Positions 8,296-16,998 of a stretch of 64,000 nucleotides of DNA are shown one piece after another. The notes beneath the pieces are model-generated. The model did no database searches. It saw nothing but the letters and a program-made list of their open reading frames with translations, and had not been told where the DNA came from. Position 1 is the stretch's first letter. The number at the start of each line of letters is the position of its first letter. The translations under genes were made by a program, and so were the position numbers. This stretch comes from Bacillus sp. FJAT-49736 (GTDB lineage Bacteria; Bacillota; Bacilli; Bacillales; Bacillaceae_C): positions 1-64,000 of the forward strand of contig NZ_JAGYPI010000003.1 of NCBI RefSeq assembly GCF_018343615.1, given 5' to 3'.

Positions 8296-9415
8296 GCAGG
8301 GAATTTGTCTTTCATCCAGGTGATGAAGGACATTTTTAAGGATATTACAGAGATTTTGTCTTTCATAAGGGTGATGAAGGACATTTTCAGAGGATATCAC
8401 AGGAATTTTGTCTTTCATGTAGGTGATGAAGGACATTTTCAGAGATATTACAGGGATTTTGTCTTTCATAAGGGTGATGAAGGACATTTTCAGAGGATAT
8501 CACAGGAATTTTGTCTTTCATGCAGGTGATGAAGGACATTTTCAGAGATATTACAGGGATTTTGTCTTTCATGCGGGCGATGAAGGACATTTTCCAAGGA
8601 TAAAGCAGGGATTTTGTCTTTCATGCAGGTGATGAAGGACATTTTCAGAGATATTACAGGAATTTTGTCTTTCATCCAGGGAATGAAGGACATTTTCAAG
8701 GATTTTACAAGGATTTTGTCTTTCATGCAGGTGATGAAGGACATTTTCCAAGGATAAAGCAGGGATTTTGTCTTTCATGCAGGTGATGAAGGACATTTTT
8801 CAAGGATATAGTAGGATTTTGTCTTTCATGCGGGCGATGAAGGACATTTTCCAAGGATAAAGCCGGAATTTTGTCTTTCATCTAGGTAATGAAGGACATT
8901 TTCAGAGGATATCACAGGAATTTTGTCTTTCATCCAGGGAATGAAGGACATTTTCAGAGGTAATCACAGGAATTTTGTCTTTCATGCAGGTGATGAAGGA
9001 CATTTTTCAAGGATATAGTAGGATTTTGTCTTTCATGCGGGCGATGAAGGACATTTTCAAGGATTTTACAGGGATTTTGTCTTTCATCTAGGTGATGAAG
9101 GACATTTTCAGAGGTAATCACAGGGATTTTGTCTTTCATGCAGGTGATGAAGGACATTTTCAAGGATTTTACAGAGATTTTGTCCTTCATCCGGGTAATG
9201 AAGGACATTTTTAAGGATATTACAGGGATTTTGTCTTTCATGCGGGTGATGAAAGACATTTTCCAAGGATAAAGCCGGAATTTTGTCCTTCATCCGGGTA
9301 ATGAAGGACATTTTCAAGGATTTTACAGGAATTTTGTCTTTCATGAAGGAGATGTAAGCATTTCTCCATAAGAAAAAGCCGAAATAATGTCTTTCACCCG
9401 GTGGGTCAAGGACAT
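8296..9415. repeat. Array of 22 hairpin-forming 51-52 bp tandem repeats
   Basis: Counting the G of each TTTGTC, copies fall at 8307, 8358, 8410, 8461, 8513, 8564, 8616, 8667, 8718, 8770, 8821, 8873, 8925, 8977, 9028, 9079, 9131, 9182, 9233, 9285, 9336 and 9389. The period is 51 or 52 (last 53). Each unit has left arm TGTCTTTCAT, a seven-base loop usually containing GG, and right arm ATGAAGGACA, then TTTT and a variable 20-base linker of about five types. The arms pair over 10 bp with one U-G wobble. Mixed 51/52 spacing breaks any continuous reading frame, so it is non-coding repeat DNA. Copies 21 and 22 are degenerate. Confidence 0.95.
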
Positions 9416-9510
9416 TATTGCCGGCAAAATATGTCACTAATCAGATATGAAATCCTATCTAGAAGTCACCTCAAATTTTTCTTCGGTGAACTACTAATGT
9501 ATGAGGGCTA

Positions 9511-10290
9511 CTAACGATTCTTATTCATAAGGGAAACCACATTCATATAAAGAGCGTCTAGCAACACTAGTTGGGCACTTCTTAACGTAAGCATTCCTGG
9601 TTCATTTATTTCATTTGTAAAGGAATATAGAGCAACGTCCGCATTTGAGTTAATAGGTGATTTGGAAGAATCTGTTATACTGATAATGGCAGCACCAGTT
9701 TTTTTAATAGTCTCGAATATATCTATAGCTTCATGATTATCTTCTGCTTGTGAAATAACAACTGCTGCATCATATTTAGATAAGTGAGCAGCGGTTGTTA
9801 ATTGAAATTGAGTTTCTATGAAAGCAGAGGAATTAATTCCGGCACGGGAAAATTTATAAAATGAATCTAGTGCAAGGTTAGCGGAGGATCCTGTTCCGAA
9901 AAATTGTACTCTTTTTGCGTGAAGAATTATATCGACTGCCTTAGAAATGGAACCATGATCCAATAGTTCATAGGTATTATTAAGCGCAGCAATAGTCGCT
10001 TTAAATATTAATTCGGATGGATTACTTATTTTCGAAATAGTATTTTTAGGCTCGGAATTAATAATTTCCGACGCGAGTGCTATTTTCATAGCCTGAAAAC
10101 CTTTAAAGCCGACTCTTTTGGAGAAGCGAAAGACAGTTGCATCCGCAAGAGCTAAATGATCCGCCACTTCATTAATAGTTTGATGAATGACAGACTCCGG
10201 GCTTTCAAGAATATAATCTGCGATTTTCTTTTCTTTTTCACTAAGCTTGGAATAGATAGACCTAATGGTCGGCAAACAATTTTGATTCAT
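9511..10290 (-). CDS. RpiR/MurR family transcriptional regulator
   Basis: A 259-residue DNA-binding regulator. Residues 1-75 form the RpiR-type helix-turn-helix (YSKLSEKEKKIADYILES..., ADATVFRFSKRVGFKGFQAM), followed by a SIS sugar-phosphate-binding domain (AKRVQFFGTGSSANLALDSF, VVISQAEDNHEAIDI). The ATG at 10290 is preceded by AAGGGA and is preferred to the ATG at 10311. It is divergent from gluconokinase 2, with about 118 bases between the two starts. In B. subtilis the gluconate operon is controlled by GntR; here an RpiR protein occupies that place. It probably senses 6-phosphogluconate or a related phosphosugar, which is an inference from the neighbours. Confidence 0.85.
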   Translation of the reverse strand: MNQNCLPTIRSIYSKLSEKEKKIADYILESPESVIHQTINEVADHLALADATVFRFSKRVGFKGFQAMKIALASEIINSEPKNTISKISNPSELIFKATIAALNNTYELLDHGSISKAVDIILHAKRVQFFGTGSSANLALDSFYKFSRAGINSSAFIETQFQLTTAAHLSKYDAAVVISQAEDNHEAIDIFETIKKTGAAIISITDSSKSPINSNADVALYSFTNEINEPGMLTLRSAQLVLLDALYMNVVSLMNKNR

Positions 10291-10338
10291 TATTATTTCC
10301 CTTTCTAGCATTCCTACTTGGAGTATAGCATAATTAAG

Positions 10339-10371
10339 ATGTTAATAACATTTTTATTGTAAACGTTTGCG
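10339..10371 (+). promoter_or_regulatory. Palindrome and cre-like site in the rpiR/gntK2 divergent region
   Basis: A perfect palindrome ATGTTA-A-TAACAT (10339-10351) is followed by TGTAAACGTTTGCG (10358-10371), which matches the cre consensus with two deviations. Both lie between the divergent RpiR and gluconokinase 2 genes and are candidate RpiR and CcpA sites. The palindrome differs from the one at gntP, so a common RpiR operator is not established. Confidence 0.45.
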
Positions 10372-10408
10372 TGAGGTAAGCAATAATGTTGTTGAAGGAG
10401 GAAAAGAA

Positions 10409-11947
10409 ATGACTAGTAAGTATGTATTAGGTGTGGATATCGGAACCACTAGTGCAAAAGCAGTTTTATACTCAAAGGATGGGACAGTAGTTTCCAATCA
10501 TAGTATCGAATATCCAATGTATTCGCCTACTCCCGAAACAGCGGAACAGGACCCTGAGGAAATTTTTAGAGCCGTTATTAATGCAATTAAAAAAGCAATT
10601 CAAAAAAGCAGCGTTCCAAAGCAGGATATTCTGTGCGTTTCCTTCAGTTCGGTTATGCATAGTGTTATTGCTGTGGATAATAAGGGGAAGCCATTAACAG
10701 AATGTATAACATGGGCGGACAATAGAAGCTCTGAATGGGTAGACAAAATAAAATCAGAAATGAATGGGCATGAGATTTACCTTCGGACAGGCACCCCTAT
10801 TCATCCAATGTCCCCTCTTTCCAAATTAGTTTGGTTAAGAAACGACTTTAAAGAATTATTTAGCAGTGCGGATAAATTTATTTCCATTAAGGAATATGTC
10901 TTTTATAAGTTATTTGGCAGATATGTGATTGATTACTCTATTGCCTCCTCTACAGGTTTGTTTAATATACATACATTGAGATGGGACAGTGAAGCACTAT
11001 CCGTTGCAGGTTTGACCCCGGAAAGGCTTTCCGAACCAGTATCGACAACATATCAAATGATTGGTTTGGATGAGGCTTATGCTAATGAAATGAATCTTTT
11101 GCCTTCCACTCCATTTATAGTAGGAGCAGGTGATGGAGTTTTATCTAATCTGGGTGTGAATGCTATTGACCCAGGTGTAGTTGCTGTTTCCATTGGTACT
11201 AGCGGAGCGATCCGTGCAATGGTGGATAGGCCGATTACGGACCCAAAGGGCAGAATCTTCTGTTATTGCTTAACAGAAAACCACTGGGTGATTGGAGGAC
11301 CGGTTAATAATGGAGGTATGATTTTTCGATGGATTCGGGACCAGCTTGCTGATTCTGAGGTAGCAACAGCGAATAGACTCGGAAAGGATCCATATGAAGT
11401 CTTAACTGAAATTGCAGATAGGGTAACTCCAGGATCTGATGGACTGCTTTTCCATCCTTACTTAGCAGGCGAAAGAGCTCCGCTTTGGAATTTTAATGCT
11501 CGTGGGTCCTTTTTTGGATTGGGGATGCATCATAAAAAAGAACATCTAATTCGAGCAGCACTAGAAGGCGTTATTTTTAATTTGTATACTGTCCTCCTAG
11601 CATTGTCTGAGTTAATAGGAGAACCCCATAAAATTCAAGCTACCGGAGGCTTTGCAAGATCGGAGCTTTGGAGGCAGATGATGGCAGATATTTTTAATCA
11701 TGAGGTATATATCCCGGAAAGCTTCGAAAGCTCCTGCCTTGGTGCAGCCATACTTGGCTTGTATAGTCTTGGAGAAATCAATTCATTTAAAGTTGCAGAT
11801 GAAATGGTTGGTGCCATCCATCATCATACGCCTAATAGTGAAAACGTCTCTATATACCAGGATTTAACTCCTATTTATATTCGCCTGACAAGACTGATGC
11901 AGGAGGAATACGATAGTATTTCAGCATTCCAAAAGAAATGGGTCTAA
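10409..11947 (+). CDS. gntK: Gluconokinase 2 (FGGY family paralogue)
   Basis: A 512-residue cytoplasmic FGGY carbohydrate kinase with the same features as the kinase at 6737: GVDIGTTSAKAVLY at the N-terminus, AVSIGTSGAIRAM, and HPYLAGERAPLWNFNARGSF. By eye the two agree at most positions, so they arose by duplication or were acquired together. The ATG at 10409 is preceded by AAGGAGGAAAAG. Differences in loops (for example DSEALSVAGLTPERLS against DDEALLVAGVTREQLS) leave room for different regulation or slightly different substrates. It is divergent from the RpiR regulator and ended by a strong terminator. Confidence 0.88.
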   Translation: MTSKYVLGVDIGTTSAKAVLYSKDGTVVSNHSIEYPMYSPTPETAEQDPEEIFRAVINAIKKAIQKSSVPKQDILCVSFSSVMHSVIAVDNKGKPLTECITWADNRSSEWVDKIKSEMNGHEIYLRTGTPIHPMSPLSKLVWLRNDFKELFSSADKFISIKEYVFYKLFGRYVIDYSIASSTGLFNIHTLRWDSEALSVAGLTPERLSEPVSTTYQMIGLDEAYANEMNLLPSTPFIVGAGDGVLSNLGVNAIDPGVVAVSIGTSGAIRAMVDRPITDPKGRIFCYCLTENHWVIGGPVNNGGMIFRWIRDQLADSEVATANRLGKDPYEVLTEIADRVTPGSDGLLFHPYLAGERAPLWNFNARGSFFGLGMHHKKEHLIRAALEGVIFNLYTVLLALSELIGEPHKIQATGGFARSELWRQMMADIFNHEVYIPESFESSCLGAAILGLYSLGEINSFKVADEMVGAIHHHTPNSENVSIYQDLTPIYIRLTRLMQEEYDSISAFQKKWV

Positions 11948-12004
11948 GGTGAATTATGATTGATAACTCGATTAAGTGGAAAACACTAATTTTTGATAAG
12001 GAAG

Positions 12005-12036
12005 GTGCTGCGTCCAAGTGATGCAGCACTTTTTTT
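12005..12036 (+). terminator. Intrinsic terminator after gluconokinase 2
   Basis: GTGCTGC (12005-12011) pairs with GCAGCAC (12023-12029), followed by seven T residues. Confidence 0.85.
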
Positions 12037-12060
12037 GTTTGGTTAATAATTAAATTTAAA

Positions 12061-12142
12061 TAATAATAATTATCATTTTCAACTGAAATGAAAAATAGGC
12101 GTTTTTGGGATTTGTTGAAAGTGGTATTAATAATCATTCTCA
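12061..12142 (+). promoter_or_regulatory. Fur-family box cluster upstream of the metal ATPase
   Basis: TAATAATAATTATCA (12061-12075) matches the Fur 7-1-7 consensus TGATAATNATTATCA at all but one position. TAATAATCATTCTCA (12128-12142) matches at 13 of 15. They lie 60-120 bases upstream of the promoter of the ZosA-like gene. Fur, Zur and PerR boxes are related, so which regulator binds is uncertain. Confidence 0.5.
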
Positions 12143-12169
12143 GTTAGGTGAAAATATTCTCAATTAGTA

Positions 12170-12221
12170 TTGACATTTCAGTAACGGTTATATAGTATGT
12201 ATTATATAATAATTATTATAA
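12170..12221 (+). promoter_or_regulatory. zosA promoter with PerR box
   Basis: TTGACA at 12170-12175, a 17-base spacer and TAGTAT at 12193-12198 form a good sigma-A promoter. TAATAATTATTATAA at 12207-12221 agrees with the PerR consensus TTATAATNATTATAA at all but the second position and covers the expected transcription start. B. subtilis zosA is known to be PerR-repressed, so peroxide induction is predicted here. Confidence 0.75.
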
Positions 12222-12284
12222 ATAAGTTTTAAAGAAAACAATGATAATCAAGATAAAGAAAAAACTTTAATATGGGGGTGTAAT

Positions 12285-14222
12285 ATGTCACAAAGTCAGC
12301 TTGCAACAACACATAATGAAAAAGTGTTAGTTTCTTCCTCCCCGCGATTTGAAAAAGTTTTTATTCATATGGAGCTCATTGCGGCAATTTTAAGTGGTCT
12401 TTTGATTTTGTCAGGGTGGTTGCTTTCCAAATGGAATCATGAAGCACTTTCGATTGCTTTTTATCTAGCTGCCTTTATTATCGGCGGCTATGCGAAAGCA
12501 AAGGAAGGGATCGAAGAAACAATTAAAAATAAAGACTTAAATGTTGAACTGCTCATGTTTTTCGCTGCCATTGGCTCTGCGATAATTGGATATTGGACGG
12601 AAGGAGCCATGTTGATTTTTATCTTTGCATTGAGTGGTGCTCTTGAAACTTATACAACGAATAAGAGTCAAAAGGAGATTTCCTCTTTATTAGGAATGCA
12701 GCCGGAAACAGCAATTAGGGTTGTGAATGGTTACGAAGAAATAGTTCATGTATCTGTGCTCCAAGTAGGAGATATGATTTTAGTCAAACCAGGTGAGCGA
12801 GTTCCAGCAGACGGAAAAATTAATAAAGGTACTACTACTATTGATGAATCTACTATTTCTGGTGAATCGATTCCGGTGACAAAAGGCGTCGGAGCAGAAG
12901 TTTTTGCAGGAACGATTAATGTGAATGGTTCGATGACGGTTGAGGTAACTAAGCCAGCAAGTGAAACAGTTTTTCAAAAAATTATTCAGCTTGTACAGTC
13001 CGCACAAAGTGAAAAGTCACCATCACAGCTTTTTATTGAACGGTTTGAAGGAACTTATGTGAAAGTTGTGCTTCTTTTAGTTGTTTTAATGATGTTTATT
13101 CCTCATTTCGTATTTGGATGGAGCTGGAATACGACGTTTTATCGAGCGATGATTTTATTAGTGGTAGCTTCTCCATGTGCACTTGTTGCATCGATTATGC
13201 CTGCAACCTTATCGGCAATTTCCAATGGTGCACGAAAAGGGATCCTATTTAAGGGTGGCGTTCATATTGAGAGCCTAAGTCATGTGCAAGCTATTGCCTT
13301 TGATAAAACTGGAACTTTGACAACAGGTAAACCGGAAGTAACAGATGTAATTGTGCGTACGGATATTAATGAACAGGAACTATTGCATTTAGTTGCATCT
13401 ATTGAAAATCAATCTAATCACCCATTAGCCACTGCAATTGTTCGATTTTGGAAATCGCACAATCATGCGATGCTCCTACATCCTGAACAAATGGAAGATG
13501 TACCAGGATGGGGCATTAAGGCTAGACTAAATAATGAAGAATGGCTGATTGGCAAAAAGGATTTCGTTGGAAAGTCAGAAGCATTAGATTTCGAAAACGG
13601 TATTTCCAGAAAGCTTGAGATGGATGGGAAGACTGTTGTGTATGTGAAGGATTCAGTTGGTATTGCAGCCGTAATTTCCCTTCAGGATATGGTACGCAAC
13701 GAAACGAAAAATGCTTTAAAAGAGTTAAGGAATGAAGGAATACGCACTATTATGCTAACAGGGGATAGTGAAAATACTGCTAAAAACATCGCCAGTCAAT
13801 CAAACATTGACGAATACATTGCCGAATGTTTACCGGAAACCAAAGTTTCCTCTTTAAAAAAGGTTAAAGAGCGGTATGGAAATGTAGCCATGGTTGGGGA
13901 CGGTGTAAATGATGCCCCGGCACTTGCAACGGCGAATGTGGGCATTGCAATGGGAGAAGGCAGCGATGTAGCAATGGAAACTGCTGATGTTGTTCTGATG
14001 AAAAATGACTTATCCCGAATTGCAGAAGCCATACGTCTATCCAGAAAAATGAATAGGATTATCAAGCAAAATATCATTTTTTCTATTGCAGTAATTATTA
14101 TTTTAATTGCATCTAATTTTTTTGAATTCCTGAATTTGCCGTTAGGAGTTGTAGGACATGAGGGAAGTACAATTTTGGTTATTTTAAATAGTTTGAGATG
14201 TCTTAGCGGTGGAAAAAAATAA
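12285..14222 (+). CDS. zosA: P1B-type metal-transporting ATPase (ZosA-like)
   Basis: A 645-residue inner-membrane heavy-metal P-type ATPase. Visible are the actuator loop SGES (192-195), the membrane metal motif SPC (296-298), the phosphorylated Asp in DKTGT (340-344), an HP pair at SNHPLA and the hinge GDGVNDAPALA. There is no N-terminal CxxC metal-binding domain and no long His tail. B. subtilis ZosA is a peroxide-induced zinc transporter, and the PerR box upstream supports that orthology. Cadmium/zinc export remains an alternative on sequence alone. It is transcribed alone and ended by a strong bidirectional terminator. Confidence 0.85.
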   Translation: MSQSQLATTHNEKVLVSSSPRFEKVFIHMELIAAILSGLLILSGWLLSKWNHEALSIAFYLAAFIIGGYAKAKEGIEETIKNKDLNVELLMFFAAIGSAIIGYWTEGAMLIFIFALSGALETYTTNKSQKEISSLLGMQPETAIRVVNGYEEIVHVSVLQVGDMILVKPGERVPADGKINKGTTTIDESTISGESIPVTKGVGAEVFAGTINVNGSMTVEVTKPASETVFQKIIQLVQSAQSEKSPSQLFIERFEGTYVKVVLLLVVLMMFIPHFVFGWSWNTTFYRAMILLVVASPCALVASIMPATLSAISNGARKGILFKGGVHIESLSHVQAIAFDKTGTLTTGKPEVTDVIVRTDINEQELLHLVASIENQSNHPLATAIVRFWKSHNHAMLLHPEQMEDVPGWGIKARLNNEEWLIGKKDFVGKSEALDFENGISRKLEMDGKTVVYVKDSVGIAAVISLQDMVRNETKNALKELRNEGIRTIMLTGDSENTAKNIASQSNIDEYIAECLPETKVSSLKKVKERYGNVAMVGDGVNDAPALATANVGIAMGEGSDVAMETADVVLMKNDLSRIAEAIRLSRKMNRIIKQNIIFSIAVIIILIASNFFEFLNLPLGVVGHEGSTILVILNSLRCLSGGKK

Positions 14223-14227
14223 AGTTA

Positions 14228-14258
14228 AAAAGGCTGGAGGTATTACCTCCAGCTTTTT
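14228..14258. terminator. Bidirectional intrinsic terminator
   Basis: GCTGGAGG (14233-14240), loop TATTA, CCTCCAGC (14246-14253). A-rich on the left and T-rich on the right, it serves the ATPase gene and the convergent acetyltransferase gene. Confidence 0.88.
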
Positions 14259-14274
14259 GAATAATACTAGTGAA

Positions 14275-14733
14275 TTATTTCTGATTCTTTTTTAATTCCC
14301 ATTTGAACATACCATCTACTGCTTCTGTTCTATTCATTTTTAATTTTTCTAGCACCTTTATAGAAGCATAATTATCAATAAGGCACTCTGCTACTACTTT
14401 TTCTACCTCATCATTTGTGAATGCCCAGTCGATAATTTTTCTAACTGCTTCCGTCGCATATCCCTTGTTTTGAGCAGAGGGAACAATTCCATATCCAACT
14501 TCCACTGTATGTTCAGAGTTTGGTTTTCCTTTAAAACCGATGTCTCCAATTATAGTATTCTCCTCTTTATTGACTACCAGCCACACACCCCAGCCAAAAA
14601 GGGAGTAGTCCTCTTTAAGTTTGTCTAGGTACTTATAGATATGCGGGCCAATGTCGTATTGATCTGGTGTAATAATTGATATTAATTCGTCTGTACAAGG
14701 GATAATTTTTAGCCTTTGTGTTTGTAATTCCAT
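14275..14733 (-). CDS. GNAT family N-acetyltransferase (RimJ-like)
   Basis: A 152-residue cytoplasmic acetyltransferase. It opens with the RimJ/RimL pattern LQTQRLKIIPC. Motif A is GYGIVPSAQNKGYATEAV (QxxGxA type), and motif B is CLIDNYASIKVLEKLKM, with Asn and Ser before the helix. AAGGAG precedes the ATG at a normal distance. It stands alone, convergent with the metal ATPase. The substrate is unknown; related proteins acetylate protein N-termini or small amines. Confidence 0.85.
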   Translation of the reverse strand: MELQTQRLKIIPCTDELISIITPDQYDIGPHIYKYLDKLKEDYSLFGWGVWLVVNKEENTIIGDIGFKGKPNSEHTVEVGYGIVPSAQNKGYATEAVRKIIDWAFTNDEVEKVVAECLIDNYASIKVLEKLKMNRTEAVDGMFKWELKKNQK

Positions 14734-14986
14734 TTTGTTGCTCCTTTTTATAAGTTTATGATTATGTATAGAAAATCACTGATTCTATAAGATATAGAGG
14801 AATTTCTAACAAAGAGAGTCAGTCTAAAGGTATAAAATTGCAAATTATTCGTAATTTATTTAAAAATATATTACATTAGTATGGACTATTATGATAGCAG
14901 TTTTTTTACTCAATGGACTGGCCGTTAATAAAACAATACTGGATGAATAAAATATTATTATCTTAAGAGAGGGAGTTTTAGTTAAT

Positions 14987-16180
14987 ATGGACGAACCGCT
15001 GATGTCGAGACAGAAGGAAAAGATATGGACAAAGGATTTTGTTCTTATTGTACTGGCTAACTTTTTTATTTTTCTTGGCTTCCAAATGACGCTGCCTACG
15101 ATACCCCTTTTTGTAGAAAATTTAGGCGGTAATGATCAATTAATTGGGTATGTAGTTGGAATCTTTACATTTTCAGCTTTACTACTGCGCCCGTTTGCGG
15201 GAAATTTGCTGGAAGCAAAGGGAAGGGGATTTGTATACTTAATTGGTTTAGCGATATTTGTTCTTTCTGTTGGATCCTTTGGGTTTCTTGCAAGTATTTC
15301 CATGCTGTTTTTAATGAGGGTAATTCAAGGGGTTGGCTGGGGATTTTCGACTACGGCTTCTGGTACGATTGCAACAGATTTAATTCCAGCATCCAGAAGA
15401 GGAGAGGGAATGGGTTATTTTGGCTTATCCGGAAATTTAGCACTTGCATTCGGTCCATCCCTCGGACTTGCCTTGGCAGCATCGGACATAGTATCATTCG
15501 AATATTTCTTCTTAATTTGTGCAGGATTAGGTCTAGTTGCTTTAATGCTATCCTCTAGAGTTAAGTATAAAAAAGTGGAAAGAAAACAGGAGAAGGCGAA
15601 AATGAAGCTAGACCTTTATGAAAAAAGCGCATTAAAGCCTGCTATTTTATTGTTTTTCCTTACCATCACATTTGGCGGAATTGCTTCTTTTCTACCTTTG
15701 TATACGGCTGAAAAACATATAGAAGGAATTCAAGTATATTTTCTTTTATATGCCCTTGCATTAATGGTCACAAGAACCTTTGCCGGTCAATTATATGACC
15801 GCAAAGGACATCAGGCTGTATTTATACCAGGGACTTTATTAGTATTAGCTGCCATGCTCTTGCTGTCTTGGCTTCCTAATAGTATGGCTCTTTATACGGC
15901 GGCGGTTTTATACGGTCTTGGCTTCGGTTCTGTTCAGCCTGCCCTTCAGGCGTGGTCGATTGAAAAAGCACCGATAAACCGGAGAGGAATGGCGAACGCA
16001 ACCTTTTTTTCATTTTTCGATCTAGGTGTTGGCGTAGGAGCCATGGTGTTTGGTCAAATCGGACACTTGTTTGGTTACAGTAGCATTTATATAGCCGCCG
16101 CGATAGCTGTTTTCATCTCCGTGCTTCTTTATATCTTTTTCTTATTAAAAGAAAAAATGGGACTGGTTGAACATGGATAA
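14987..16180 (+). CDS. MFS transporter (DHA1-like, drug-efflux type)
   Basis: A 397-residue membrane protein with about 12 predicted helices. The first cytoplasmic loop RPFAGNLLEAKGRGF corresponds to MFS motif A. RVIQGVGWGFSTTASGTIATDLIP in helices 4-5 matches the signature of YwoG/YfkF-type Bacillus efflux proteins. The second half repeats motif A as RTFAGQLYDRKGH. The start is ATG 14987, with GAGAGGGAG about 11 bases upstream; the ATG at 15002 is possible. Substrate unknown. Confidence 0.85.
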   Translation: MDEPLMSRQKEKIWTKDFVLIVLANFFIFLGFQMTLPTIPLFVENLGGNDQLIGYVVGIFTFSALLLRPFAGNLLEAKGRGFVYLIGLAIFVLSVGSFGFLASISMLFLMRVIQGVGWGFSTTASGTIATDLIPASRRGEGMGYFGLSGNLALAFGPSLGLALAASDIVSFEYFFLICAGLGLVALMLSSRVKYKKVERKQEKAKMKLDLYEKSALKPAILLFFLTITFGGIASFLPLYTAEKHIEGIQVYFLLYALALMVTRTFAGQLYDRKGHQAVFIPGTLLVLAAMLLLSWLPNSMALYTAAVLYGLGFGSVQPALQAWSIEKAPINRRGMANATFFSFFDLGVGVGAMVFGQIGHLFGYSSIYIAAAIAVFISVLLYIFFLLKEKMGLVEHG

Positions 16181-16325
16181 ATTGTTACTATCAGTGACGC
16201 CATACGTAGGTACCCTAACCTCTCTTTTTCCATACTAGGGCAAACAAAAGCATATTTTGAGTTTGCGTGAATAGGATTTTAATAGGAAAAATCCTTGATT
16301 GGAAAAAATTTAATGGGGGTTGCAT

Positions 16326-16715
16326 ATGGCTAAAGTGGACAAGAGAAATAAGGAAAACTTTTTAGGCTATGTTGTCTTAGTAATTGCGGTCATTTTTATC
16401 ATTAGTTTTGTCTTTTTCGCCCATCAACAAAATAAAATAATTATGGAGAATAATATCAACGAGGCTTTAAAGCAAGAAAAGACAGAGCTTGCCTCCTATA
16501 CTTATAAGCAAAAACGATATGATTATCAAGAAAAACAAGGCATGTTTCCTTTAGATAATAATCACAATTCCTTGTATAAAACTTTTTATAATATGTTGAA
16601 TTTTAATTCAGAATTAGGAAACAACAGAATATATGAAGTAACAGGAACGAATAATGAAAAGTATGAAGTTAATATGGATAAGAAATTTGAAGTAATAGAA
16701 TGGTATAAAAATTAA
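16326..16715 (+). CDS. Small membrane-anchored protein (DUF3139-like)
   Basis: A 129-residue protein with one N-terminal membrane helix (about residues 14-35, YVVLVIAVIFIISFVFFAH) and a charged extracellular part rich in Tyr, Asn, Lys and Glu. The ATG at 16326 has GGGGG six bases upstream and is preferred to TTG 16320. The size and layout resemble DUF3139 proteins of Bacillus, but I do not recognise a decisive motif. Function unknown. A terminator follows. Confidence 0.6.
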   Translation: MAKVDKRNKENFLGYVVLVIAVIFIISFVFFAHQQNKIIMENNINEALKQEKTELASYTYKQKRYDYQEKQGMFPLDNNHNSLYKTFYNMLNFNSELGNNRIYEVTGTNNEKYEVNMDKKFEVIEWYKN

Positions 16716-16756
16716 AAGTATCGAGATAGATTATATTTTGGCAAGGAGAACTAATG

Positions 16757-16782
16757 AAAGCTGCCTTTTCGGCAGCTTTTTA
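16757..16782 (+). terminator. Intrinsic terminator
   Basis: AAAGCTGCC (16757-16765), a TTTTC loop, GGCAGCTTT and further T residues. It ends the single-helix protein gene. Confidence 0.85.
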
Positions 16783-16998
16783 TATATCCTAAGCTTTGTA
16801 TCTTAAACTAAACTGCTTTTGGAGGAAAACTTTATGAACAACCAAACTAAGGTAGGTTAAGTTCTTTTAACAAAAGATGCTTTAGACTAAGTCTATATTA
16901 GAATATATAAAACAATCTTTAGGTAAAAAACGCTTATCCAAAAGGAATCCACAACTTTGTAGAAAATAATGAATTAATCAGAGAAGGGGGAAAGCGAA

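Noticed and set aside
8296-9415. CRISPR array
   Set aside because: The linkers are not unique spacers but fall into about five recurring types, the units are continuous tandem copies, and no cas genes are present in the window.
8284-9437. Open frames of 67-109 codons on both strands inside the hairpin array, such as MSFITRMKDKIPVISLK-type repeats
   Set aside because: They arise from the 51-base unit (17 codons), change frame whenever a 52-base unit occurs, and lack independent ribosome binding sites. The array is better explained as non-coding repeats.
16831-16860. GGAGG followed by an eight-codon frame (MNNQTKVG)
   Set aside because: Too short to support as a gene. It may be the first codons of a decayed gene, but nothing recognisable follows.
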